Of a stretch of DNA of 7,820 nt, positions 1 through 4,806 are shown piece after piece. Both the position numbers and the translations under genes were made by a program. Every line of letters begins with the position of its first letter. Positions within the stretch are counted from its first letter, which is position 1. The notes beneath the pieces were generated by a model. The model searched no databases, was not told where the DNA came from, and was given only the letters and a program-made list of their open reading frames with translations. Source of the DNA: DHVE2 group archaeon (GTDB lineage: Archaea > Thermoplasmatota > Thermoplasmata > Thermoplasmatales > Aciduliprofundaceae); NCBI GenBank assembly GCA_027014065.1, contig JALWEL010000190.1, positions 1 to 7,820 on the forward strand, in the 5' to 3' direction.

Positions 1-1
1 A

Positions 2-442
2 TACAACGGGGATATAAATGTGGAAAAGGCATTGAAAATTTCCGACATTGATTCTATTTTACCCATAATCGACATCATGGTTCTCACGCTCCCCCTCACG
101 CCCCAAACGGAGGGTTTGATAAGCAGGGATAAGTTGGAGAAAATGAAGAAAGACGCAATTTTAGTGAACGTTTCCCGCGGGAAGATAATAGATGAACGAG
201 AGCTTTATGAATTTTTAAAGAGCAACCCGGAATTCACCGCCGCTTTGGATGTCTGGTGGAAATACGGAAAGAAATTCTCACAGGATTATCCATTCGAAAA
301 ATTGGAGAACGTGATAATGACCCCCCACTGCGGAGGTGTGTACGAAAATTGGTTGCATGACTCGCTATTGTATGCGAAGAAAAACGTAATGAAATTTGCA
401 AAGGGAGAAAAGCTTGAAAATGTGGTAAAAAGTCAAGAATAA
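2..442 (+). CDS. D-isomer-specific 2-hydroxyacid dehydrogenase, C-terminal part (5' end outside window)
   Basis: The reading frame is open from base 2, so the gene starts upstream; the GTG at 20 is internal. About 146 residues are visible, roughly the second half of a 300-340 residue NAD(P)-dependent 2-ketoacid reductase. Family signatures: VLTLPLTPQTEGLI (end of the Rossmann-fold part), NVSRGKIIDERELY with the substrate-binding Arg, AALDVWWKYG, and TPHCGG with the catalytic His. By alignment from memory with E. coli SerA (DVFPTEP, Glu269), the catalytic Glu position falls on Tyr in DVWWKYG. I believe DVWW-type sequences occur in an archaeal/actinobacterial subgroup, so this need not mean loss of activity. 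The substrate cannot be told from this part. The gene converges on the nuclease gene, and the two 3' ends overlap by 10 bp (433-442). Confidence 0.88.
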   Translation, partial: YNGDINVEKALKISDIDSILPIIDIMVLTLPLTPQTEGLISRDKLEKMKKDAILVNVSRGKIIDERELYEFLKSNPEFTAALDVWWKYGKKFSQDYPFEKLENVIMTPHCGGVYENWLHDSLLYAKKNVMKFAKGEKLENVVKSQE

Positions 443-1044
443 TTGTTCCAGAGAGACGAGAAATAATCTTCGTACTCTTTGGCCACTTCCTTGCTTTCTA
501 TCAGCGCATTTGCCTCGTGATTGTAGTTGAGGGCGCTCTGGCTCCAGTTGGTTGATCCTACGATCACTATCTCGTCGTCGATGATTATAAGCTTGTCATG
601 CGTTGTCTGATTGCTCCAGTCGAATTTTACCTGCACACCCTTCGATTTAAGATACGAGGACCAATTTTTAGCCGCATTCACCAAGTCGGGATTTGTGAAC
701 CCATAGCCTCTGCCATCGTCCATGATAACCTTCACATCCACACCTCTTTTGTGCGCATTCACTAACGCCTTTCCTAACTTGGAGACGTCGTGCGTATCAG
801 TATCCGGATTTCCGTACCACCTTATCTCGTACATCACCATATGTATGCTCTTCTTGGCGCCGTTGATTTTTTCGATTGCAACCGGATAATAATCTCTGTC
901 GTTGAGAGCCATTATTTTTGTATTGTTCGAAACGATTATATTTCCCCCGTGGCTCGCGGTGGGTGAGATTAGCATCTCCGCTGACATGAAGCCGGCTGCA
1001 AAGGAGAGCAATATTGCTAGGGTGAATATGGCTCGGTTGTTCAT
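433..1044 (-). CDS. Exported phospholipase D-family nuclease, single HKD motif
   Basis: A 203-residue protein. Residues 1-22 form an uncleaved anchor or signal peptide (hydrophobic core AIFTLAILLSFAAGFM), placing the rest outside the cell. The single PLD active site lies at 149-164: H149, K151, D156, then G163-S164 (HDKLIIIDDEIVIVGS). NWS (166-168) and HEAN (176-179) follow, as in Nuc-type endonucleases, which work as homodimers with one HKD per subunit. An earlier MVMYEIRWYG segment (69-78) matches the first half of the fold. Cleavage of DNA or RNA phosphodiesters is the family expectation; a lipid substrate is possible but less typical at this size. The start ATG lies 20 bp after the OB-fold gene and has no SD sequence. 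A TATA-like element sits about 27 bp upstream, so it probably has its own leaderless transcript. Confidence 0.85.
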   Translation of the reverse strand: MNNRAIFTLAILLSFAAGFMSAEMLISPTASHGGNIIVSNNTKIMALNDRDYYPVAIEKINGAKKSIHMVMYEIRWYGNPDTDTHDVSKLGKALVNAHKRGVDVKVIMDDGRGYGFTNPDLVNAAKNWSSYLKSKGVQVKFDWSNQTTHDKLIIIDDEIVIVGSTNWSQSALNYNHEANALIESKEVAKEYEDYFSSLWNNYS

Positions 1045-1062
1045 AAGGCGGTAAAGTTTCAG

Positions 1063-1075
1063 TTTTATTTAATAT
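1063..1075 (-). promoter_or_regulatory. TATA-type promoter of the PLD-family nuclease gene
   Basis: On the minus strand this reads ATATTAAATAAAA. It is centred about 27 bp upstream of the ATG at 1044 and overlaps the stop codon of the upstream OB-fold gene. With usual archaeal TATA-to-start spacing, transcription would begin at or very near the ATG, and no SD sequence is present. Confidence 0.45.
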
Positions 1076-1883
1076 TTCTCGCATAAACCACGTACTCACC
1101 CATATGGGAATCGTAATAGAATAGCCCCCGAATGTTCACGTACCCCTTTGGAATACGAGATGATTCGCTGTAAATTCGAAGAGAATAATTTCCGTCTTCC
1201 ACGATTAAATACAATCCGTACGAGAGGATCCTCGCATGCACGCATGCCCTTCCTCTCTTCATTTCTTTTATTTCTGATATATTTTTCACCTCACCCGTTG
1301 CGTTGCTGTACGCGGAATCCACGTAGAATTTCCCATCCTTAACGCTACCGCAGAAATACGCTTCTCTCTCACCTTCATAACCATCGGGAACGAAGGCGAG
1401 CATGTGCGAGGTTGAATCGGTAAGATTTAAATAGGTTATTTTCTCATACTTTATCTCTCCTCCGAAACCAACCACGAGTCCTGAGAAATTGGAAGGGTTT
1501 TCTAGCAAAACTGGAATGCTCGTGGAGAAATCCCTCGCCAAAACTTTTATTTCTTCCCTCTTTTCCACATTGAGAACTATGCCCGATGTCCCTTTCTCCA
1601 TCAATCCCATAGCGGATATTCTCATTCCCGGTTCCACGGGGATTTTCACACTCGCTAAAATATTCAGGTAATTTTTGAAATCCTCTGTTAGCTTTATGAA
1701 AGTGTAATCCTCCCCGATATTCGCTTTCCACACTATTCCAGTAACTTGAACGTAATCTCCAATGTATTTCTTCGAATCGGTTATGTGAATTTTAATGGGC
1801 GGCGTCTGCGTGGTGTAGAAATACAGAAGAACGAGGGAAATCGCTATTAGGACGTTGATGACTAAAAGCATTCGATCCCTCAT
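1065..1883 (-). CDS. Membrane-anchored protein with probable triple OB-fold
   Basis: A 272-residue protein if started at the ATG at 1883. A start 25 codons further upstream is possible in frame, but it would place the TATA box inside the coding region. Residues 5-24 (LLVINVLIAISLVLLYFY region) form one transmembrane helix after a basic MRDR start, so the remainder is probably extracellular. Three units with OB-like strand patterns follow: about 39-116 (YIGDYVQVTGIV...GMRISAMGLM), 130-193 (FSGLVVGFGGEI...AYFCGSVKDGKFYVD) and 207-272 (GRACVHARILSYGLYLIVEDG...GYVNIRGLFYYD). The alternation of a 'V.v.G.V' entry strand and a 'G..v...G.' exit strand is typical of nucleic-acid-binding OB domains such as those attached to exported nucleases. 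I do not recognise a named family. It lies directly upstream of the exported nuclease gene on the same strand. Confidence 0.75.
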   Translation of the reverse strand: MRDRMLLVINVLIAISLVLLYFYTTQTPPIKIHITDSKKYIGDYVQVTGIVWKANIGEDYTFIKLTEDFKNYLNILASVKIPVEPGMRISAMGLMEKGTSGIVLNVEKREEIKVLARDFSTSIPVLLENPSNFSGLVVGFGGEIKYEKITYLNLTDSTSHMLAFVPDGYEGEREAYFCGSVKDGKFYVDSAYSNATGEVKNISEIKEMKRGRACVHARILSYGLYLIVEDGNYSLRIYSESSRIPKGYVNIRGLFYYDSHMGEYVVYARNIK

Positions 1884-1969
1884 ATGCACCTGTAATAAGA
1901 AATAGTATAAAAACTTAAAGAGACTTCGCAAAGTGAATGTTTTTATCGGTGGTTGCATTAGTGCTTTCC
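1884..1969. promoter_or_regulatory. Divergent promoter region, OB-fold gene / cobalamin adenosyltransferase gene
   Basis: This 86-bp gap holds two opposed promoters. On the minus strand TTTTTATA (1906-1913) is centred 26.5 bp upstream of the ATG at 1883. On the plus strand TTTTTATC (1940-1947) is centred 26.5 bp upstream of the ATG at 1970. The identical spacing suggests that both mRNAs are leaderless. An ACAGGTG lies just before the 1883 start but would be in the mRNA only if transcription began upstream of the usual point. Confidence 0.6.
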
Positions 1970-2482
1970 ATGGGTTACATTCACGTGTACACTGGCAACG
2001 GAAAGGGCAAAACCACGGCCGCCTTCGGCCTCGCCATGCGCGCGGCTGGAAGGGGTAAGAGGGTTTGCATAATCCAGTTCATGAAACCGGACGAGGGATA
2101 CGGGGAGCAAGTATCTGCGAGAAAATTGGGCATCGAGCTTCATGCATTTGGCACAAATCAATTCGTCAACAAGAGAAATCCAAAGAAAGAGGATATTGAA
2201 AGGGCAAAAAACGCGCTGCGCATAGGAAAAGAGAAGGTGGAAAGCGGGGAGTATGACGTGGTAATACTGGACGAAATCAACGTGGCTTTGGATTTCAATC
2301 TTATATCTCTCAACGATGTGCTTTCCCTGATGGATAATGTTCCCGAGAGAACGGAGTTGGTGATGACGGGAAGATACGCAAGGGATGAAATCATTGAAAA
2401 AGCCAATCTCGTAACTGAGATGAGGGAAGTGAAGCATTATTTTCAAGAAGGGGTCGTTGCGAGGGAAGGTATAGAATACTGA
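1970..2482 (+). CDS. cobA: Cob(I)alamin (corrinoid) adenosyltransferase, CobA/BtuR/CobO family
   Basis: A 170-residue cytoplasmic enzyme that transfers the 5'-deoxyadenosyl group of ATP to reduced cobalt in corrinoids, in adenosylcobalamin synthesis or salvage. The full family pattern is visible: HVYTGNGKGKTTAAFGLAMR with the P-loop at residues 9-16, VCIIQFMK (33-39), VVILDEIN as Walker B (97-104), ELVMTGR (129-135) and the C-terminal VTEMREVKHYFQEGVVAREGIEY region. Length is normal for the family (170-200). The ATG at 1970 places MGYIHVYTGNGKGK at the N-terminus, as expected, with a TATA element 26.5 bp upstream; an earlier in-frame start at 1937 would lie at or above the TATA box. The SD sequence of the following SCP2 gene overlaps its stop codon, so the two are cotranscribed. 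Confidence 0.93.
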   Translation: MGYIHVYTGNGKGKTTAAFGLAMRAAGRGKRVCIIQFMKPDEGYGEQVSARKLGIELHAFGTNQFVNKRNPKKEDIERAKNALRIGKEKVESGEYDVVILDEINVALDFNLISLNDVLSLMDNVPERTELVMTGRYARDEIIEKANLVTEMREVKHYFQEGVVAREGIEY

Positions 2483-2488
2483 GGTGAT
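2481..2488 (+). promoter_or_regulatory. Shine-Dalgarno site for the SCP2-domain gene
   Basis: GAGGTGAT overlaps the TGA stop of the adenosyltransferase gene and lies 4 nt before the ATG at 2493, matching the archaeal anti-SD. This decides for ATG 2493 over the in-frame GTG at 2484, which lies inside the site. It contrasts with the SD-less, apparently leaderless start of the first gene of the unit. Confidence 0.75.
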
Positions 2489-2492
2489 ACGC

Positions 2493-2813
2493 ATGAAAGA
2501 AATATTGCAGGAATTGGTGGATAAATTCAACAAAAGCGATGACAAAAGGAAGGAGAAAATAAAGGATTTAGAGCGTACAATAGTGATAGTTTTCGAAGAC
2601 GATGGGAAGTACCACACGCACCTTAAAGATGGACAATTGAGCGATATCGAGGAAGGCGAAGTCCAAGGAGAGATAGTAATAACAACAACCACCGACACTT
2701 TCAAGAAGATTCTGAACAAGGAAGAGGACGCTTTTACGGCGTACATCACTAAGAAAATAAAGATAAAAGCGAAACTTATGGACAAACTTTTGCTCAACGA
2801 CATACTCAGTTAA
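2493..2813 (+). CDS. SCP2 sterol-carrier-type domain protein
   Basis: A 106-residue single-domain cytoplasmic protein. After an N-terminal charged helix (1-27), the segment TIVIVFEDDGKYHTHLKDGQL, then GEIVITTTTDTFKKILNKEEDAFTAYITKKIKIKAKLMDKLLL, matches the SCP2 fold: a beta-sheet followed by 'D.tF..il.ge.....ay..gkikikG.l.l...l'. SCP2 domains make a hydrophobic tunnel for lipids or other apolar ligands; the ligand in archaea is unknown. It is cotranscribed with the cobalamin adenosyltransferase. I know of no established functional link between the two, so shared transcription may reflect only genome compaction. Confidence 0.8.
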   Translation: MKEILQELVDKFNKSDDKRKEKIKDLERTIVIVFEDDGKYHTHLKDGQLSDIEEGEVQGEIVITTTTDTFKKILNKEEDAFTAYITKKIKIKAKLMDKLLLNDILS

Positions 2814-2930
2814 GTTTGTAACTTTACAGTGGTACAAAATTCCAACGTGGAGTGTCATACAACGGAAGCATGTTGCATGCACAACGGCAATACAACGTCA
2901 TCTCTGCGTGACCGCCCGTATGACTTTTTA

Positions 2931-2945
2931 TGACGATTTTTGTCA
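2931..2945. promoter_or_regulatory. Operator-like palindrome TGAC-N7-GTCA, upstream copy
   Basis: TGAC at 2931-2934 and GTCA at 2942-2945 are separated by GATTTTT. The centre (2938) lies about 23 bp upstream of the TATA centre. It has the same architecture as the copy at 2972-2986. A likely binding site for the RHH protein encoded just downstream, by analogy with self-regulating ribbon-helix-helix repressors; this is inferred, not shown. Confidence 0.5.
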
Positions 2946-2956
2946 CTCAACGAAAG

Positions 2957-2966
2957 TTATATATAC
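2957..2966 (+). promoter_or_regulatory. TATA box of the RHH/FtsZ-like operon
   Basis: TTATATATAC, preceded by CGAAAG (2951-2956) as a possible BRE. It is the strongest TATA match in the window and is placed to start transcription near 2986, inside the downstream operator-like palindrome. Confidence 0.7.
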
Positions 2967-2971
2967 TCCTT

Positions 2972-2986
2972 TGACTATATCTGTCA
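2972..2986. promoter_or_regulatory. Operator-like palindrome TGAC-N7-GTCA, copy over the expected transcription start
   Basis: TGAC at 2972-2975 and GTCA at 2983-2986 are separated by TATATCT. The centre (2979) is 41 bp, about four helical turns, from that of the upstream copy. Occupation here would block the start site directly. A further compact palindrome, GTCAT-GG-ATGAC (3002-3013), spans the start codon. Confidence 0.5.
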
Positions 2987-3004
2987 TGCAAACAGGTGTG
3001 GGTC

Positions 3005-3385
3005 ATGGATGACACAAGGATATCACTGAGGATAACCGACGTGGAGCTTGACGAAATGGATGATTTTCTAGCGAGGCACCCCGAATACCAGAACCGCTCA
3101 CAATTGATAAGAACCGCAGTAATGGAATACATGAAGATGGTTGACAGAGGCGCGCTCAAGAATCAGGGAGTGCGCGTGGACATCAGGGACCGCCTGCTGA
3201 TGGTGCTGGAAGATTACGTTGAATACCGATATTTCAGCAGTGTTGAGGAAATAATCAACTATGTGATGAAAACCATAGTGAGGGAGGGAATTCTCGAGAA
3301 TATCCTGAAGGGATATGTGTCCTCTTTGAATGGCCTCCGACTGAGTGAGGAGGAGCGCGTGAGGGAGGAGAGGTTTAGACGTTAA
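3005..3385 (+). CDS. Double ribbon-helix-helix (CopG/CdrS-like) transcriptional regulator
   Basis: A 126-residue protein. Residues 4-46 are a clear RHH domain: strand TRISLRI (4-10), helix A (13-24), turn with NRS (30-32), and helix B SQLIRTAVMEYMKM. Residues 56-96 repeat the pattern: strand VRVDI (56-60), helix DRLLMVLEDYVEY, a short turn FSS, and helix VEEIINYVMKTIVREG. This suggests a second, more diverged RHH unit. The tail (112-126) is highly charged. ATG 3005 is preferred because AGGTG (2994-2998) lies 6 nt ahead; the GTG at 2996 overlaps that SD. The next gene, a tubulin-like protein, starts 30 bp downstream, resembling haloarchaeal cdrS-ftsZ2. Its upstream region is full of TGAC/GTCA elements, so it probably regulates its own operon. 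Confidence 0.85.
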   Translation: MDDTRISLRITDVELDEMDDFLARHPEYQNRSQLIRTAVMEYMKMVDRGALKNQGVRVDIRDRLLMVLEDYVEYRYFSSVEEIINYVMKTIVREGILENILKGYVSSLNGLRLSEEERVREERFRR

Positions 3386-3400
3386 TGATAAATATGCCAG

Positions 3401-3408
3401 AAGGAGAT
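3401..3408 (+). promoter_or_regulatory. Shine-Dalgarno site of the FtsZ-like gene
   Basis: AAGGAGAT lies 7 nt before the ATG at 3416. It makes that start better than the in-frame ATG at 3407, which falls inside the SD itself. ATG 3425 is a weaker alternative. Confidence 0.6.
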
Positions 3409-3415
3409 GGGAGCC

Positions 3416-4153
3416 ATGGAAAATATGAATGAAATAAAGGAAAAAATACGGGCGATGGTGAAGGAAGAGTTCGGAATCTCACCGAAGGTGAAGGTGCTGG
3501 CCTTTGGTGGAGCTGCGGGCAAAATCGCAGAGTACATCTCAGCAAGGAAGATTCCCGGGGTGAAGACCATAGCCGTGAATGTGGACGAGCGCGTGATGGG
3601 CCTTGCCGTAGACAAAAAGATGTGGCTTGGCAAGGAGGTTTTGGGAACCCATAGGGATACTGACGGCAACGTTAATGTGGCAAGATATGTCATAGATAGG
3701 TCCAAGGCCTGGATTTTAGAAGAGACAAACGACGCGGATGCGGTTATTATCATTGCAGCCTTGGGTGGCGGCATGGGAACCGGTGGTGCACTGGAAGCTA
3801 TGAAGATACTGAAAGAAAGAGGAGAAAAGCCCATGATGGCCATATTCGTTCTGCCGTTCTCTTTAGAGGCGAGCAGGAGAGAGAAGGCCATGGAAGCCTT
3901 GAGAGAAGTAAAGGAGAACGACCTCGGAACGTATGTGACCATCGATAGCGACAAGATGTTGAACTCTCCTGGAGTTACATTGAAAAGAGCGTATGATACA
4001 ATGTACAAGGAGATTTTTCAAATGGTTGCACGAGTCGCAAACTTCACCAGAGTGACAATTGAGAGAAAATTCGAAGAGATGTATTTAGACAAACTTGATG
4101 TAATAGTGGAAGAAAAATACGCAGAACTGCTGAATGAAGAAATATCCGCATAA
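3416..4153 (+). CDS. FtsZ/tubulin-superfamily protein, GTPase domain only (short form)
   Basis: A 245-residue cytoplasmic protein. FtsZ-type elements occur in order: T1 loop AFGGAAGKIAEYI (29-41), TIAVNVDE (51-58), tubulin signature GGGMGTGGA (117-125), T5 PFSLEASRREKAMEAL (147-162), T6 DSDKMLN (177-183), central helix H7 (about 185-208), and DKLD (225-228), which may match the T7 catalytic DxxD. The chain ends there, so the C-terminal domain of about 120 residues found in FtsZ and CetZ is absent, and nothing downstream encodes it. The Gly-rich T3 loop (GAGxxP in FtsZ) is replaced by HRDTDGNVNVA, and the H7 Asp position appears to be Tyr. It may bind nucleotide and interact with a full FtsZ, or regulate it, rather than form FtsZ-like filaments. 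It is in one operon with the RHH regulator. Confidence 0.8.
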   Translation: MENMNEIKEKIRAMVKEEFGISPKVKVLAFGGAAGKIAEYISARKIPGVKTIAVNVDERVMGLAVDKKMWLGKEVLGTHRDTDGNVNVARYVIDRSKAWILEETNDADAVIIIAALGGGMGTGGALEAMKILKERGEKPMMAIFVLPFSLEASRREKAMEALREVKENDLGTYVTIDSDKMLNSPGVTLKRAYDTMYKEIFQMVARVANFTRVTIERKFEEMYLDKLDVIVEEKYAELLNEEISA

Positions 4154-4155
4154 TT

Positions 4156-4617
4156 TCATATCTTTATACTTTTTTGATTTTGATAATTTCCGGATCTCTT
4201 TTCGTAGGGTTTTTCCACTTCGCTCTTCAATTCAAAGAAGCATATTTGTACGAATTTATCCCCGATGTTTATTTCAATCTCTCTTGTTGCATAGGCACCT
4301 AAGGTCAAAATCCCTCTGAATCCAGCATCCACGAGACCAAAAGAGGCAAGTACCCCGCGCCGGGCCCATTTACTCTTGAGCCAAAGTTGAGCAACATGCC
4401 TCTTTCCCACATGCACTTCTTCCAAAGTGCCAACTAAAAAATGCGTACCTTTGTCAATTTTTATTTTTCCATCTTTTATGTGTATCTCTTTCTTGGGAAT
4501 CATAAGCTCTCCCACTTTCAGGTCATAGCCGTTGGGTGTTAGCGAATCTTCGAAGAAGGGAGATATAGAAATTTCGCTATTTTTCATCGCGAGGAGAATA
4601 TCGCGGTCAGAGAGCAT
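4156..4617 (-). CDS. dut: dUTPase of the archaeal Dcd/Dut superfamily (likely annotated as dCTP deaminase)
   Basis: A 153-residue homolog of the trimeric dUTPase/dCTP deaminase fold, which keeps uracil out of DNA and supplies dUMP. Visible motifs: MLSDRDI start, LTPNGYDLKVG (26-36), KSKWARRG (81-88, in place of RSSLARxG), GLVDAGFRGILTL (94-106), GDKFVQICFFEL (119-130) and GNYQNQKSI (143-151). In dCTP deaminases the catalytic Glu sits in the TLEL motif; here the position is Gly107 (TLGA). The short length, VDxGFRG and absence of this Glu fit the archaeal dUTPase type, as in short Pyrococcus homologs with TLML. The reaction is therefore more likely dUTP to dUMP plus PPi than dCTP deamination. 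The start codon is 2 nt after tRNA-Ser on the same strand, and the gene converges on the FtsZ-like gene with a 2-bp gap. Confidence 0.8.
   Translation of the reverse strand: MLSDRDILLAMKNSEISISPFFEDSLTPNGYDLKVGELMIPKKEIHIKDGKIKIDKGTHFLVGTLEEVHVGKRHVAQLWLKSKWARRGVLASFGLVDAGFRGILTLGAYATREIEINIGDKFVQICFFELKSEVEKPYEKRSGNYQNQKSIKI
4170..4175 (+). terminator. T-run, possible terminator of the RHH/FtsZ-like operon
   Basis: Six T residues about 17 bp after the FtsZ-like stop codon, in a generally T-rich stretch that is also the antisense of the dUTPase 3' end. Archaeal termination often needs only such U-rich sequence. There is no hairpin. Confidence 0.3.
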
Positions 4618-4619
4618 AG

Positions 4620-4703
4620 CGCCGGGGGGGAGATTCGAACTCCCGAGTCCTTGCGGACAGTGGATCTCGAATCCACCGCCTTGCCGGGCTAGGCTACCCC
4701 GGC
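4620..4703 (-). tRNA. tRNA-Ser (anticodon CGA)
   Basis: An 84-nt class II tRNA on the minus strand. The acceptor stem is GCCGGGG (4703-4697) paired with CCCCGGC (4627-4621), with discriminator G at 4620 as usual for serine. The D arm has a 3-bp stem (GCC/GGC). The anticodon arm is GTGGA-TTCGAGA-TCCAC with CGA at the centre, reading UCG. A long variable arm (GTCC-GCAA-GGAC) identifies it as Ser rather than a class I tRNA, and the T arm is GGGAG-TTCGAAT-CTCCC. There is no intron, and CCA is not encoded (the next bases are CT, then the dUTPase ATG). Confidence 0.97.
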
Positions 4704-4806
4704 CCGATGGGCTTAATGGTTCACATTTATTTAGATTTTTCTGGAGCCCGTGGGTTACACAGAGGTGAGAGGTAAGTTTTATCTACTTAATCCCATATAG
4801 CGATGC
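4704..4806. promoter_or_regulatory. Divergent promoter region, tRNA-Ser / lonB
   Basis: Minus strand: TAAATAAAT at 4725-4733, centred 26 bp before the tRNA 5' end, so the primary transcript would have almost no 5' leader. Plus strand: GTTTTATC at 4776-4783, centred about 27 bp before the lonB GTG, consistent with a leaderless lonB mRNA. An in-frame TAG at 4798-4800 rules out an earlier lonB start. AGAGGTGAGAGG (4761-4772) lies upstream of the TATA box and so is not a ribosome site. Confidence 0.6.

Larger units (their letters stand above)
2814..3004 (+). promoter_or_regulatory. Repeat-rich regulatory region upstream of the RHH/FtsZ-like operon
   Basis: The longest gap in the window without a gene. 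It holds the operon's TATA box at 2957-2966 (TTATATATAC after CGAAAG, a possible BRE). It also holds many TGAC/GTCA tetramers and five CAACG repeats, listed separately. A small perfect hairpin, GCATG-TTG-CATGC, lies at 2868-2880. Two T5 runs (2925-2929 and 2937-2941) could end the upstream adenosyltransferase-SCP2 transcript. Transcription of the RHH gene should begin near 2986, leaving a leader of about 19 nt with an AGGTG SD motif at 2994-2998 before ATG 3005. Confidence 0.6.

Noticed and set aside
1958..2803. Long open frame (281 codons) on the minus strand
   Set aside because: It lies entirely antisense to the clearly recognised adenosyltransferase and SCP2 genes, has low-complexity Ser/Phe/Leu content typical of a shadow frame, and matches no family I know.
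2868..2880. GCATG-TTG-CATGC hairpin as a terminator
   Set aside because: The stem is only 5 bp and no T-run follows directly; kept only as a small palindrome in the regulatory region.
3382..4008. Minus-strand open frame of 208 codons
   Set aside because: It is the antisense shadow of the FtsZ-like gene, whose motifs are unambiguous on the plus strand.
4134..4319. Possible continuation of the FtsZ-like protein in a shifted frame, supplying the missing C-terminal domain
   Set aside because: Its 61 residues show no similarity to the FtsZ C-terminal domain, and the segment is the antisense of the well-supported dUTPase 3' end.
4532..4768. Plus-strand open frame across the tRNA region
   Set aside because: It runs antisense through the tRNA-Ser and the dUTPase N-terminus; no coding signal of its own.
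4803..4805. ATG as lonB start
   Set aside because: It is out of frame with LonB. GTG 4807 is in frame, just after an in-frame TAG, and correctly spaced from the TATA element.
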